Notes: generated from the letters alone by a model not told the origin. A stretch of 64,000 nt of DNA from Filosporella fistucella (GCA_030077755.1 JAQJZZ010000004.1:806001-870000), one strand, 5' to 3'; numbered from the stretch's first letter, positions 12,075-24,040 are shown. Translations and numbers: made by a program.

Positions 12075-13753
12075 CTATTCCTGCTTATAAACATCATATC
12101 TATACTTCGCCCCGACGTGGTCATCTCTGAGAGATTTCTGTCCCTTCCCATAAACCTTCTCTCTCGCCGTCAGCGGCGTCTCATCTTCCTCGGGTGCCTC
12201 AGGATAAATCCCTCTCCTTCTCAACTCCGGCACCAGCAAGTTAACCACATCCTCAAAACTACCCGGTGTAGTCACATACGCAATGTTAAATCCATCCAGG
12301 TCGCCCTCTCGAATCCACCTCTCCATCTCATCAGCAACCATATCGGGTGTTCCCACCGGACATGGACCAAGACCACCAAAAGCCGCTTTCTCTGCTATAA
12401 CCCTCGGCGTCCACTTTGGAATCGCCTCGCTCGTACTCATCATTCCATCCAGGATCGTCGAAATCTTATTGCCGCTACTATTATGATCTTCTGGTCTGAT
12501 CTCTTCATCTAAAGGTAGGGATGAAATGTCTATTCCTGTCCATGAAGAGAAGAGCACCAGTCCACCAATCACAGATGCATATTTGCGAGCTGAGGCGACT
12601 TTCTCTTCAGCGATGGCGACGGTGCTACCAATGAAAGGGGTGATTGAGGCAAAAAATTTGAGAGATGATGGATCACGGCCCAGGGAGGCAGCAGTGGCTT
12701 TTATTTTTGCGATTTTGGGTTTGAGCAGAGCGGGTGAGTGAGAGGCTACGAAGATGCCTTCTGCGTGGGTAGCGCCGAACAATGACCCGGCTCTGGAAAT
12801 CATATCAGCAACCCTTTCGAACTACTGGCTATAAATGTGGCTCTTACGTTGAAGTTCCAGCTTGGAACAAGAATGGTACTCTCTGTGGGCTTGGTGGAAT
12901 GATGTGTCTGGTATCGAGCTTGTAGTATGGGCCGTCATGGTGTATCTCTCGAATAAGTGTTGGGTCGGCATACACATCATTCGCAACATCGAATTTTACT
13001 GCATCGTCCGACCAAGATCCTTCCCAAAGCTTGTATAGAGCACGGAGGTAGTCGTCAGCCATCTCGTAGCGTTTGTCGTGGTCAATTTGAGCTGATATAC
13101 CTATTGCTTTGAAAGCGGCGTCTTTCCAGCTAGGCAAGTGTCAATGAATACATAATCCTGGGGGAATGATGGATGTAAATTACGATGTCACGATATTCCA
13201 CCCTATCCTCCCATCAGTCAAGTGATCTAGTGTCGAAAAACGCTTCGCTAGTATGAAAGGAGATTCGAAACTAGTCGACGTTGTGATTCCGAAAGCGAGG
13301 TTTTTTGTCACTGCTGCCATAGCCGTGATGGGAATACTGGGATCTATGATCGGGAATTGTGCTCCGCGGCGAATACATTCATCCATTGATCCTTGATATA
13401 CTGCATGTCCTGCTGTCGAATCGGCGAGGAAAAGAGCATTGATGTTGCCTCGTTCGAGAAGCTGGGCGAGATCAGTCCAGTATTTAAGTTTCAGTTTTGT
13501 GGTTGATTTATCTTTTGGGTTCTAAGTCTGGATTTAGTAATCTTTCGAGCCGTTGGGGAAGATATGAAAGTCTTACTTTCCATTGTCCTGGAGCTAGATG
13601 GCCAATTGTTCCACTCATGTCGAAAGCGTTGAGGATGATCGGTTTCTTCTCATCCGTCTTGAGTTTCTTGGACGAATCTTGATAATCTCCATTTTCAATG
13701 CCATGTTTACCATTTAAATGCGATCCATTGGTCTGAGGCTTCGAGGCTGGCAT
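12075..13753 (-). CDS. FMN-dependent monooxygenase, nitrilotriacetate monooxygenase (NtaA/SnaA/DszA) family
   Basis: Luciferase-like flavin monooxygenase that uses reduced FMN and O2; relatives oxidise nitrilotriacetate, pristinamycin precursors or dibenzothiophene sulfone. Four exons on the minus strand: 13577-13753, 13184-13521, 12848-13129 and 12075-12792, with introns of 55, 54 and 55 nt in phases 0, 2 and 2, giving 504 aa. Recognisable blocks: KKPIILNAFDMSGTIGHLAPGQW (about residues 36-58), YWTDLAQLLERGNINALFLAD, TKNLAFGITTSTSFESPF, RFSTLDHLTDGRIGWNIVTS (ending at 172), the W...AGTSTAG flavin-binding region near 266, and FFASITPFIGSTVAIAEEK. The enzyme needs a separate flavin reductase; none is seen in the window. 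It is divergent from an MFS transporter 554 bp away, suggesting co-regulation for uptake and breakdown of a small acid or N/S compound. Substrate unknown. Confidence 0.92.
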
Positions 13754-14307
13754 GATGAATCCTTACGTTCAGACTTCTTGGTGTTTTTTAAATTTACAAT
13801 CATAAACCAAGAGGAGCTTTCGAAAATCGAGAGGAAGCTTGCCTTGCTAGTGGCGTGAGCTTAGTTGATCTCGGAGAGCTAAAGATCCGATAAGATAGCA
13901 ATTCCGTACAATAGTGGGATGTGGAAATGCAAAAGCTCCATTTAATGACTTCAATTCAGATGTTGTGATAATGCCCCACAATGAGCAATACACTAACGGC
14001 CTATCACAGAGCTTCAGATTTTGAGTAGTTTCGAGGTTGTGTTTAAAGCTGGAGACCATCCACTCTTGAGACTTGCTTTCGGCGTAAGATTTGGGACTGA
14101 AAAACTTGAGATAAAGGATTTTAGCATGCCTGTGTGTGTTCCTGCAGTGGTTCATCGCCTAAAGATAGACAAAATATAACCCTGTGAGCACGCAAGTCTT
14201 GGGTTCGTAGTAAGCATGGAGAATCTTTATTCGATATATAGAGTATCGACTGACACTTGCTTCGGTGGCGTGTTGTTCTTCTCACTTCTCCATTTGTAAA
14301 GTGAAAA
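13754..14307. promoter_or_regulatory. Divergent promoter shared by monooxygenase and MFS transporter
   Basis: 554 bases between two divergent start codons. No ORF here is likely to be coding. The arrangement suggests a shared control region; I did not find a clear binding-site repeat. Confidence 0.5.
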
Positions 14308-16045
14308 ATGGCTGAAGTGACAGCTTCCGACAGTTCGAAGTTAACCCGAAAAGGAGGATTCTTCCAAAACTTCAGATGGTTTGATGAGAATGACACACCA
14401 GAAGAGAGGAAATTGATATGGAAGTTGGATTTGTTGATCATCCCATACGCCTTGTTGGTATATTGGGTGAAATATCTTGATGCTGCCAATCTGAGTAAGT
14501 CTCTTCTCCCACTGCCAACATCCAAAACCTTACTTGGAATAGATAATGCGTATGTCTCTGGAATGAAAGAGGACTTGAAGATGGGAGGAAACGATCTCTC
14601 TCATCTACAGTCTGCACTTCTGATTGGTAACTGTATTGGTCAGGTGCCAGGAGCGTATTTTTTCCCCAAATTGCCTTTGCATATCCTGATTCCGAGTTTG
14701 GATCTAGGATGGGGTATCTTCAATTTGCTGCAATACAGAGCCAAAGGACTTCCTGAGTTGATGGCCTATCGTTTCTTCATTGGATTATTTGAGGTGGGCA
14801 GCGATCAATATCCATTTCTCAACTGATCAGCTGACCTTGACCAAGAGCCCATTCTTCATTGCCGTACATTACACATTGGGATCTTGGTACAAAGGCCATG
14901 AATTGTAAGTTTTTCATGTATATGTCCTTTTTTCAAACGTTCTAATTGTCCATAGAGGTCGACGTGGCTCTTGTTTCTACATTGGTCTGGCATTAGGAAC
15001 ACTGACAGCCTCGTTGCTTCAAGCAGCTGCAACTAAGAATCTCGACGGAGTAAATGGGCTAGAGGGCTGGCGATGGAACTTCATAATTACCAGCGTCTGC
15101 ACACTTCCACTTGCATTTATTGGATGGTTCATCTTCCCCGGCACTCCTGACCGCCCAAACCGGTTCTCCATTACCAAGAAGGATATTGAGATCGCCAAGA
15201 AACGCCTTCAAAAGTCGGGCCATCGAGCTCCTGCAGCTTGGAGTTGGGGGCTCGTCAAGAAAGTCTTTACTACTTGGCACTTTTACGTCTTGGTTTTCTG
15301 GGATATCATGTTCTGGAATGGCAGTCTAAATACTGCAAATGGTGGGTACTTACTCTGGATCAAATCGCTAAAGCGGTACTCCATTCCTGAGGTCAATAAC
15401 CTTGGTGCTACGATGCCTGCTATTGGCATCTTCATAACTTTAGCTGTCTGTTTTGGGGCCGACTTCTTCCGCTCTCCTGAGTGGGCCATTACTTTGGCAT
15501 ATATCATGAACATATTGGGCTTGATAATCATTATAATCTGGGAGGTTCCAGAGCCAGGTTTGTGGTTCGCCTTCAATACAACATATTTCGCAAACGCAAT
15601 CTCATCGGTTCTATACGGGTAAGTAGTTCATCGACCTCAGGAGGAACTTAGACTAACTCTTTAGATGGACACAAGATATACTTCGCCATTCTCCAGAACA
15701 ACGTGCTTTCACCCTCGTCTTGATGAATGCCATTTGTCAATCGACGACCGCTTGGACTTTGATACTGGCTTTCCCCACTGTTGAAGCCCCGAGATTCACA
15801 AAGGGGTACTCATTCACCGTGGCATGCGCAATCATGCTGATTTTCATGACTTGGGTTGTCAAGTATCTTCATGACAAGCAAGAGTAAGTCGTCACAATAA
15901 ATTGATGAAATTGGTAGCTAATTTAGATAGACGGCAACACAAAGAAATCCAGGAAAGTGACGATGAGAGGACTAGAGAGGTTGTGGACTTGACAGGCTCT
16001 CCTGCAGAGTCGACAATATTGGTTGAAGCAACGAAGAAGTCTTGA
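14308..16045 (+). CDS. MFS transporter, Dal5/allantoate-pantothenate (anion:cation symporter) family
   Basis: Plasma-membrane proton symporter for organic anions such as allantoate, pantothenate, vitamins or similar acids. Six exons: 14308-14494, 14543-14793, 14846-14904, 14956-15618, 15665-15883, 15931-16045. Introns are 46-52 nt with clear donors and TAG/AAG acceptors; the joined frame is 497 aa without a stop, the usual size. The start MAEVTASDSSK leads to the family block ERKLIWKLDLLIIPYALLVY and LDAANL-NAYVSGMKEDL, then QVPGAYFFPKL, MAYRFFIGLFE-SPFFIAVHY, SWYKGHEL-RRGSCFY, LEGWRWNFII and FPGTPDR. About 12 hydrophobic helices can be followed. The second acceptor at 15930, not 15926, must be used in the last intron, because the earlier one gives an immediate stop. 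Divergent partner of the FMN monooxygenase. Substrate not determinable. Confidence 0.92.
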
Positions 16046-16714
16046 GGAATTGATGAAGTTTGATAATTGCAAGATAGGCGGAGGTGGGTTAAATGGTAGA
16101 ACAAGCAGATAGATTAAGTAGGATCCGCAAGATATTTCTGATGTATGACAGCCCAAGATGTTGTCCCACGGTGTGTTTGACCGAGATAGCATTCGGATGG
16201 GTGAATGTGGTAGATTTTTTGACATTCAGATGGCAACCAATACTCTACTTATGCTACTAACCTTGAACTAGACAGAGCGAAAGAATATTTCCCAGTCAAC
16301 CGAATGGTATGAAACAACAAATAATAACGCAAGCTCAAGTCTTGCCACTTTGCATGATCGAACCTGTTTACTCGTGTGAGACAACATATCGGCGGCACGA
16401 AGTAACATTTACCCACAACCTCAATTAGCGCTGAGTTCGAGATCAAAAATCGCCCATCGCGACGTAATCTTTCACAAAGCTTCTGAATTTCTATCTCTTG
16501 AATGCCGTACACGTGATACGACAGACTACATCCGCAATGTCAGAAATCAGCTCAGACCATGTCCCGTTCTATCCTGACCAAGTTAGTCTCCGGAAGTGGG
16601 GACGGATAATCCAATGCCTGCCGATCTCTTGTTCCATCTCGTTTTCCCAGTTATCAGTAAACCTGCGATCTCAAATGTATAGATGTTTACCGTTAATGTC
16701 CAACAAGTCACATT
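16046..16714. other. Intergenic region
   Basis: 669 bases between co-directional genes. Only overlapping short ORFs; no gene supported. It should hold the transporter 3' UTR and the methyltransferase promoter. Confidence 0.55.
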
Positions 16715-17869
16715 ATGACAGGTGACGGCGAGTCCAAGAAGCCGCTAACCCCGCCAAGAGCAGTTGAGAGCGAAGTTCAAGATCCCCAAGAAGCCGAAAC
16801 TGTAGAAGAGCAGGCTGAGAATGTGATTGAGGCTGGAGATACAGAATCTGATGCTGGATATGAGAGCGACATCGCCAGCTCTGCGTCAACTTCGGTGTCA
16901 TCTAGTATAAGAGATTATGCTTTTGAAAATGGTAGGAGATATCATAAATTCCGGGAGGGTTTCTATCAATTCCCGAATGATGAGCCGGAACAGTCGCGTG
17001 AGGATATGAAACATGCGATGGTTGTGAATCTTTGTGGAGGAAAACTGCATTATGCTCCTCTGGAAAATCCACAGGAAATCTTAGACCTCGGGACAGGAAC
17101 GGGTATCTGGTGTATAGATAGTGAGTTTGTCCACGCATCAAGATCTCAGCTAATAGTCGAAAGTGGGCGACGAATATCCCAGTGCGGAAGTCCTGGGCAT
17201 TGATCTGAGTCCAATCCAACCAGTTTGGGTCCCTCCAAATGTGAAATTCATGGTAGATGATTTTGAAAGTCCCTGGCTTTATGGGGACAATCATTTCGAT
17301 TTCGTTCATGCTCGACACACGACCGTTGCCGTCAAGAACATGCCAAAAGTTGCAAGGGAAGCATATCGGTAAGCCTGTAGTATCTTTATCGATAATAGCG
17401 AGTCTGATGTTCTCGTAGAAGTTTGAAGCCAGGAGGTTGGATTGAACTTCAGGATCTTCTTCATAAAGCTCATTGTGATGATGGTACAATGCCAGAAGGT
17501 TATTTGGTACAAAAGTGGCTTGGATTTGTTGCAGCTGGCCTGGCAGTCCTCGGGCCAGATCTTCTAGGAGCTTTGAATAATGTGCAGTATCTTCGGGATG
17601 CTGGGTTCGTCAATATTCAAGAGAGGATATTCAAAGTCCCAATAGGAACTTGGCCGAAGAACAAGACTTTGAAGACGGTGGGATTGTACGGACGAGCGAT
17701 GATTTATGATGGATTGGAAGGAAATAGTATGGGTCCATTTACTCGAGGTCTTGGTTGGTCGGCAGAGGAAGTACAGGTGTTTTTGGTTGACGTGAGGAAG
17801 GCGCTGGTGGATAATTCGGTACATTCGTATCTTCCATTTCATGTCATTTATGGGCAGAAGCCTCGATAG
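16715..17869 (+). CDS. SAM-dependent methyltransferase, TAM/LaeA-like family
   Basis: Class I methyltransferase of the fungal LaeA-like group. Three exons: 16715-17120, 17164-17368, 17419-17869 with introns of 43 and 50 nt, giving 353 aa. The first ~65 residues are acidic and disordered, then YRFENG-type element RDYAFENGRRYHKFREGFY and NDEPEQSREDMKHAM, which are characteristic of this family. The SAM-binding motif I is ILDLGTGTGIWCID, crossing the first intron, then DEYPSAEVLGIDLSPIQP and VDDFESPWLY (motif II region), and LKPGGWIELQD after the second intron. Members act on small molecules or proteins; LaeA itself is a nuclear regulator of secondary metabolism, but this protein's closer resemblance is to the generic family, so a regulator role should not be assumed. 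Frame continuity across both introns supports the model. Confidence 0.88.
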
Positions 17870-19026
17870 TGAAGTGATTCGAAGAGCTCGAACTTTTGGA
17901 CCTTGGATGGCAGGTCAAAACGCCAACAGGTTCATTCTGATAAGACATTTGTAGTCGTAGTCCAAAATCATTCTCATGGCTCCTCCGCTCCGCGAAGGGC
18001 GTCAGTCATCCATTTCGAGTCGCGCGTTATATACTCCGATAAGCCAAACCACAACAGCGGCCCAGAAATAATAATCGTAGGGTGATGGTCTAAGGCGAAG
18101 TCTCCAACGAGTCGAGTTGCAGAAGGGTATGCGATGCAATCAAATGGTAATACATTTGGACCTCCTCGACAGTGCCTTAATCTGCTTACAAACACTTGAT
18201 GTCAAAAGTAAGAGTTTGAAAAAGGCAAAACTCTAGCCCCCCAGCCGAATAGGGAGACCGTAGAAAACCCTCCAGTGAGGATTTTTGAAGCCGGGTGATT
18301 TTATTTTTACGTTGACTTAATCGTCTTGTCAACAGACCACTACGCCACATTTCCATGTGACAATCCTTATGGCCTGATTACCAGGAGGTTTGTTTAGATA
18401 TATATTGAAGATATTAAGAAAATCAATTGATGATTCTCTCGCGCTCGAAACCTCGCCTTATCAATTCGGAATCGGAAAATCCGATCAACCCTCCTATAAG
18501 GTGGCGGAGCTTTTTGCATTTTTTGTCTTTTTCGCCATTACTTACCGCCATGAATTTGTAGATATTACGAATTGTCTATCTGACAACTGATCCATTGGAA
18601 CTGGATTTCCAAAAAATTCCCAACCTCTGAGGATACATTCGCGATAAATTCTTGCGCCTTCTCAAATTTTTCTCTTCCCAATCGTAGTTTCCCTCATCTT
18701 TTGTATTCCCTTGACTTTGCTGAACCTGCCCAGAGTTCGTTTGGGTTCAGAATTGTGGCACTTCCCAATTCGGGGAATGGCTGACTTTATTGTGAGTTCT
18801 GCGCAAGTGAAATATATACCAAACAAGACGCAGCTCCAGCCCTGCCTCGCCTGCTAATTATTTGCCAAGACAGATATACCGGGAGCTCTCCCTAGCGGAC
18901 GGGATTCAACCCAAAACAGACATCCCACTGTAATAGCGTGGATCATCAACGAACAACTTCGTTCACAGCTGGTGATCAACGTAGCCATGATCCTTATTCT
19001 ATCAAAGCACCAGAACTGCAGCAGCA
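17870..19026. other. Intergenic region
   Basis: About 1.2 kb between two co-directional methyltransferase genes; short unrelated ORFs only. I see no gene or repeat. Confidence 0.55.
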
Positions 19027-20450
19027 ATGGCTACCACCCGCCTTACAGAACTCGCAACTTCAATAGCTGAAAACACAAAGATAATCACCGACTACCTTGA
19101 ATCCAATAATCTTTCTGCGCCGTCCTTCGATGTTGATGGCCTGGTAGAATTGCCGATATCACTGGTGGACAAAGAAGCTTATGCCGCTCGTTCGAACCTC
19201 GTAGCTGCGACGAAAGAATTGCATGATTTAGCTGTAGGACCGAAAGAGAGTTTGCGACATTTGGCTTGGGATGTAGGAATCAGGTAAATGCATTTGTGGC
19301 GTATGTGCTGATTTTATTCTACCAGTCCGTCAACAGCCTATCGCTTCGCGCCGTATACCATTTCAAGATCGCTGAGGCGGTCCCAATAGAGGGTGATATC
19401 AGTTACTCGGATCTTTCCCAGAAAGTCGGAATCGATGTGACGAATCTACGACGATTGGTTCGCCATGCTATTTGCAATCATGTATTTCGAGAACCGAGTG
19501 CCGGCTCCGTAGCGCACACTTCCTCATCACGCCTCTTGGCAGAAGATCTACAATTGAAGTCATGGGTTGGATTCTTTTCCGAGGACTTACTGATGCCGAT
19601 TGGAAATACGGTTGATGCTATGGATAAATGGCCTGGAAGTCAGGAACCGAGGGAAACTGGCTTTCAGGTTGCCAATAATACGAATGATAACTTTTTCGAG
19701 CATTTCGCAAAGCACCCTGATCGCTTAAAGAGATACGGTACGGCCATGGCAGCTAATGCTACTAGTGAAGGCTATCATGTAAAGCATGTTGTGGATAACT
19801 ATCCTTGGGAGAGCTTGGGGAAAGCTACTGTTGTAGATGTAAATAAGACCTCTTCCCACTTTTCAAACTTACTAACACACTTCAGCTCGGCGGCTCGCAA
19901 GGTCATGTCTCCATCGCCATCGCAGAAAAATATCCCTCTCTCAATTTCATAGTCCAAGAACTCCCTTCTATGCGTCCCCCACACGTTACAGGGAATCTTG
20001 TCCCACCAGAACTAGAATCCCGTGTCAAGCTAACGATACATGATTTCTTCACTCCACAACCTGTCACAGCAGATCTATATTATTTCCGCTGGATATTCCA
20101 TAACTGGTCCGACGCCTACGCAATTAAGATCTTACAGTCACTCGTCCCCGCTTTAAAACCAGGTTCTAGGATTCTCCTTAATGATGGGGTTCTTCCTGAG
20201 CCTGGAACGGCGGGTGGGATGGAGGAGAAAAGTATTCGGTATGGTACTCGCGAATATCTTGAACCGGATTGCTGATGGAAATAGAACAATGGATCTCCTC
20301 CAATTCGTAACGATCAATGGCCGCGAGAGAGAGATTGCTGATTGGAAAGATCTGTTCAAGCGAGCAGATGAGAGGTTCGAGTTCGTGAAAGCGTGGAAAC
20401 CGGAGAAGAGTCATATGTGGTTGATAGAAGCTGTTTGGAAGCCGGAGTGA
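19027..20450 (+). CDS. O-methyltransferase, COMT-like (class II plant/fungal type)
   Basis: Transfers methyl from SAM to a hydroxyl of a small aromatic or polyketide compound. Four exons: 19027-19272, 19326-19838, 19886-20238, 20285-20450; introns 53, 47 and 46 nt, total 425 aa. Blocks: an N-terminal dimerisation part, a winged-helix region (SYSDLSQKVGIDVTNLRRLVRHAICNHVFRE), motif I VVDLGGSQGH made by joining exons 2 and 3 (about 251-260), then LPSM, FFTPQPV and RWIFHNWSD, where the His at about 325 is the catalytic base. What at first looks like a frameshift near 20239 is an intron (GTATGG...CTGATGG...ATAG); joining restores TMDLLQFVTINGREREIADW, which fits the family. Together with the preceding methyltransferase it could be part of a small tailoring set, but no backbone enzyme is in the window. 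Substrate unknown. Confidence 0.92.
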
Positions 20451-21472
20451 GGTAGATAGAGAAACATATAAATGGGCTTGTTCTATTGAGAGATAACAAA
20501 GAGATAACAAGTAATAACAGATTCCTAAAACTTTTGTTGTGAAACTCTCATCTCTAATTATGATTAATCTGCTGCTTCTGGCTATCCTATTTGGGAGTCC
20601 TGACCAGCCTGTCGCATGGTGACATCTATACTCAGACGCCCAATCTGCCAGTCTTCCTCCCATAGCCAGCTCATCTCAATCTGACCGATGCTTGAAACTA
20701 TCAACTGTTCCAATTTGCCGTTCTTGGCTGCCTAGCAACATTCCGTCGTTCTAGTGCAGGATCGCCTGGGGACTGGATACCGTACTTGAATCAATAACTC
20801 GGCATAGAAGACAGACAACTGTCTTTATCGTTATACACTCCCAAAATACAGCTATCAGGAGCTAGGAATTGATACTAAGCTCTCGCGTCTACAAATCTCT
20901 CATGAATTGTAGTGCCCCGCGGTCTCAAGTTTTTTGATACCTGAATTGAGGAGGGTGATATACACTACACAACACAGACCTACTAGTTGAGCCAGTGAGC
21001 TCATTTATCTGACGTTGAGATTCCGATGAATTGTGATTCTCCGAAAGTCTCAAATATCAATCAATCTCTCACTGAAGAGATCAAATTTACATAATAGCAA
21101 AGCCATTTATACCCACATTTCCCCTCCCACACAAGACTCCCGATTCACAACACAGCAGAAGAAAACACAAAACACATTCAAATGCATGGTATTCCTCATC
21201 TACCCGCATTATCTAGTTTCTAGTTTCCCGTTCATCGGCAGAAAAAGCAACTATCTCACAAATGCACAGCGAGGTAACATGTTATCTGCCCTCCCACCCA
21301 TCTATCACCAATCACGATGGAAGTGTCCGCAGTATCAGTATCAAAAGTTTTCGCATCCCTCCCAGTTAAAAACGCCATCCATGCCTCTGTCCCTTGTAGA
21401 TCTGCTAAGACTCATCCCCACACGCTATTTCCCCTGCCGGAACGAAAAATGGTATCTTCGGTGTGAGAGATT
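20451..21472. other. Intergenic region between convergent genes
   Basis: About 1 kb with both 3' ends. The 171-codon ORF on the + strand near 21033-21548 runs antisense into the eIF3e end and has no domain. No gene supported. Confidence 0.6.
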
Positions 21473-22874
21473 TCACTTCGCGACTGCGGCACTAAGAACT
21501 TGTGTTCTGAAGAAACCGCCCTTTGTACGTTCGATGACCTGTTGGTAAACACTGCTGGGTGGGTGGTTCATGACGACTGTTCCTTCTTTATAATCGATCT
21601 TGGCGTCTACCCTGGTGTCTCTAATCAGATTGACGATCCATTTCTCACCCTCGTCTTGGTTGAGACCTAATCGAGCACTGAGATCCTTGATATCGATTCT
21701 CTGATGAATCTTGCAGTAGCTCTCGGAAATAAGGTGACGGGCAGCTTCAACAAATGAGTCTGAAGCAGCAACAAGGAAGAAATCAGAGCGGAGTACTTCT
21801 TCAGCTTCTGATAACTTCTTCTGCGCCTCCTCAAAGTCAAAATCGATGTATAGAGCCTTGATGAAATCGGTGACTGGGTCACGGTACTCGTAGTTTTCTT
21901 GCTTGACGATACGAACAATATCCTTGAGTTGTTTTTGGTACTGGCCTGTGTTGCGCGTGCGAGAGCGGTTGGTGATGACTGCGGCTGTCAAGTAGCGGAG
22001 GATCCAGGGACATGCGGTTTGGATGGTATTGATGAAAGGAGCGGAGAAGAAGAGCTCGCAGATTGTGTCGCGCGCGGACTCGTAGTTGAAGAATGGGAAC
22101 AGAGCCCAGTGAATCAACCAGGTTCGGTGGGTGAGTTGAGCGAGAGGATTGTTGAAGAGTTTGGTATCGATTGATTCCTTCACTTTTTGTACCTCCTCCA
22201 TAGCACCCTCCCAATTTGTAGTCAGGATCTCCGAAGCAAGTTTTCCCCAGGTGGCAGCAGATACTTTATCGTTGTCGGTGGAGAGGACTCGGAATTGATA
22301 GAGCAGTTCAGCGGCAGCAGCATAGTTACCACAGCTGTATTGGAAATTGCCGTATTCGTAGAGAACATTAACTTCATCAAGAGTAACCTATCCAGTCAGC
22401 CTTTCCCCACATCATGAAAGGAGGAATACAAACATCGTGTTCCTTCTTCAAAAACTCCAAATTGGCAACCTTGTCACTTCTCAACCCAGTAACAACATCC
22501 TCTCGCCCAAGTAAATCCGTAATCCTCTCGCTCTCCTCCCCATACTTCTCCAACCTATCCAGGACCTCCTGCCTCTTCGTCGCAAACTCCTTTGGTGGCT
22601 CCTCCACACCCTCCAACTCACAATACAGAGTCGCCACATAATCCGTCATATTCGTCTTCTTCAACAACTCATATTTCGCCCTGGTAGTCTCGATACTCGG
22701 TTCCTCAGCCTCCTGCTCGACAAACTGCAACAGAGGGAAAATCAGATGGCGATCCAGATGCGTGACCAGTTTCGGGAGGAGATCATTTTCCTTTGCGACT
22801 TCCTCGGGGGTCTTGGCTTGTTCCTGCGCTCCGTTTAGGGTGTCCTTTGCGGACGTAGGCGCGTTGTCTGCCAT
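21473..22874 (-). CDS. int6: Eukaryotic translation initiation factor 3 subunit E (Int-6)
   Basis: PCI-domain subunit of eIF3, which binds the 40S ribosome and supports start-codon scanning in the cytosol. Two exons: 22434-22874 and 21473-22387; a 46-nt intron (GTTTGT donor, CTGACTGG branch, ATAG acceptor, phase 0) separates ...LKKEHD from [13 protein letters not shown]. The product is 451 aa, normal for the family. Visible: the N-terminal eIF3e block [20 protein letters not shown], the TPR-like helical middle ending [17 protein letters not shown] and [19 protein letters not shown], and the C-terminal PCI part with [35 protein letters not shown] followed by GTVVMNHP. The first ~30 residues are more variable than in animal homologues. 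It is divergent from the mL49 gene at short distance. Assignment secure. Confidence 0.97.
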
Positions 22875-23067
22875 GATTGCGGATTGAGTTCGTTGAAGCA
22901 GGCAAGAATTTCGACGACGAGGTCGAATTGGTGGGGTCGTGAATATCGAATTTTGTGTGTGTCGCGCTAGTGCTTAAAGGAGGCTAGTGTAGCCGCGAGA
23001 AGTTCGCGACTGGACTTCAGATTTATGGAGAGGAGACAAGATTTTGGATTCGGACAAGGAGAAAATC
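22875..23067. promoter_or_regulatory. 193-bp divergent promoter, int6 / img2
   Basis: Two housekeeping translation genes, one cytosolic and one mitochondrial, start back to back within 193 bases, so the 5' UTRs and core promoters must share this segment. No TATA box is obvious. Confidence 0.6.
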
Positions 23068-23526
23068 ATGGCTTCCTCACTCTCGATGTCGTTTCTACGC
23101 CCAATGGGTCTTCCGCGCCCTACAACACTTCATCGCTTCTTCGGCGCAGCTAGGTTGTCTACTACGAGCGCCAGCACAGCAACTCCTATCACTCCTCCTC
23201 CTGCTGCCCCAAAGAGACACCCATACCGAATTACCCTTACAGGAACGAAGAATTACCCCGTATACACACTATCGAAGAGAGGAGGCAACATGAAGTTGAC
23301 AAAGCTGAGGAGGATAGAGGGAGATATAGAAGCATTGAGGAATGATATGCAAGCGGCATTAGGGATGGAAGTGAGTGAAGTGAAGATTAATCAGTTGACG
23401 AAGCATATCATTGTGAAGGTATTTCGCAACTTCATATTTTGATACACTGGACCATCCGCTAATATTATTCTCCAGGGACACAAGAAGGCGGAAATCGAGC
23501 AGTTCCTGAAAGACCAGCAACTATGA
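23068..23526 (+). CDS. img2: Mitochondrial large-subunit ribosomal protein mL49 (IMG2)
   Basis: Component of the mitochondrial large ribosomal subunit. Exons 23068-23418 and 23476-23526, with a 57-nt intron (GTATTT...CTAATATT...CCAG, phase 0), giving 133 aa. The ATG at 23068 gives MASSLSMSFLRPMGLPRP, a Ser/Arg-rich mitochondrial presequence; an upstream in-frame TTG was not used. The core of the Img2 domain is YRITLTGTKNYPVYTLSKRGG followed by TKLRRIEGDIEALRNDMQ and INQLTKHIIVKGHKKAEIEQFL. The last exon codes only 16 residues, ending KDQQL. Just downstream, a segment that includes this exon end is repeated twice in decayed form (see the repeat entry), so the 3' end of this gene has been tandemly copied. 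Confidence 0.95.
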
Positions 23527-24040
23527 GCATCAGATCACCAGGGAAGCATAATGAAGGGGTTGGAATTTGAGCCAGGTATTCTATGAGTCTAGCTGGCTGC
23601 AAGAGCCAAAGACCATGTATTATACAAAGAGCTGTATCATAGCACAATGCATTAGACGGAGTCTCAAGGAGTTACTCTGATACTGAAAGTCTTTACCACT
23701 ATACTATACTCTTCGAATCGCAATTTCTGAAAGACTAGCAACTGTAGCCATCTTTCGCTATAAAGGCATTATGGGAATAGATGCAATATCTTGCGAGGAT
23801 AGCTACCAGGCAACTAAGACTATATAATATACAAAAATTTATATCATAGCACAATACATCGGGAAGAGTTTTGAGGAGTTACTCTATTCTTGAATATCTC
23901 TCACTACCACCCTATCCTCTTCAAACCGCAATTCCTAAAAGACTAGCAACTCTAACTATCATCCGCTAGAGAAGCATTATAAGAATAGATATAATATAAA
24001 CCTATTATCTTGCGAGGATACCTCCTAGACAGCTAAAGAC
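23505..24040 (+). repeat. Tandem, decayed triplication of the mL49 gene 3' end
   Basis: Three head-to-tail copies of a segment that begins at the last codons of mL49. Anchor CTGAAAGAC(C/T)AGCAACT occurs at 23506 and 23727, and as CTAAAAGACTAGCAACT at 23935, so the periods are 221 and 208. Other shared blocks: ATCATAGCACAAT(G/A)CAT, GAGGAGTTACTCT or AAGGAGTTACTCT, TCTTGCGAGGATA. Copies 2 and 3 differ from copy 1 mainly by CA to TA and TG to TA changes (ACCAGC to ACTAGC, AATGCAT to AATACAT, GATGCAAT to GATATAAT, TTATGGGA to TTATAAGA), the signature of repeat-induced point mutation. The third copy is partial. Confidence 0.85.

Noticed and set aside
12030..12512. 160-codon + strand ORF
   Set aside because: Antisense to the conserved monooxygenase exon 4; no domain.
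15921..15930. Acceptor at 15926 for the last transporter intron
   Set aside because: It gives an immediate in-frame TAG; the acceptor four bases later keeps the frame for 37 more codons.
20231..20290. Apparent +1 frameshift in the O-methyltransferase gene
   Set aside because: A 46-nt GT-AG intron (20239-20284) with a CTGAT branch restores the family sequence exactly.
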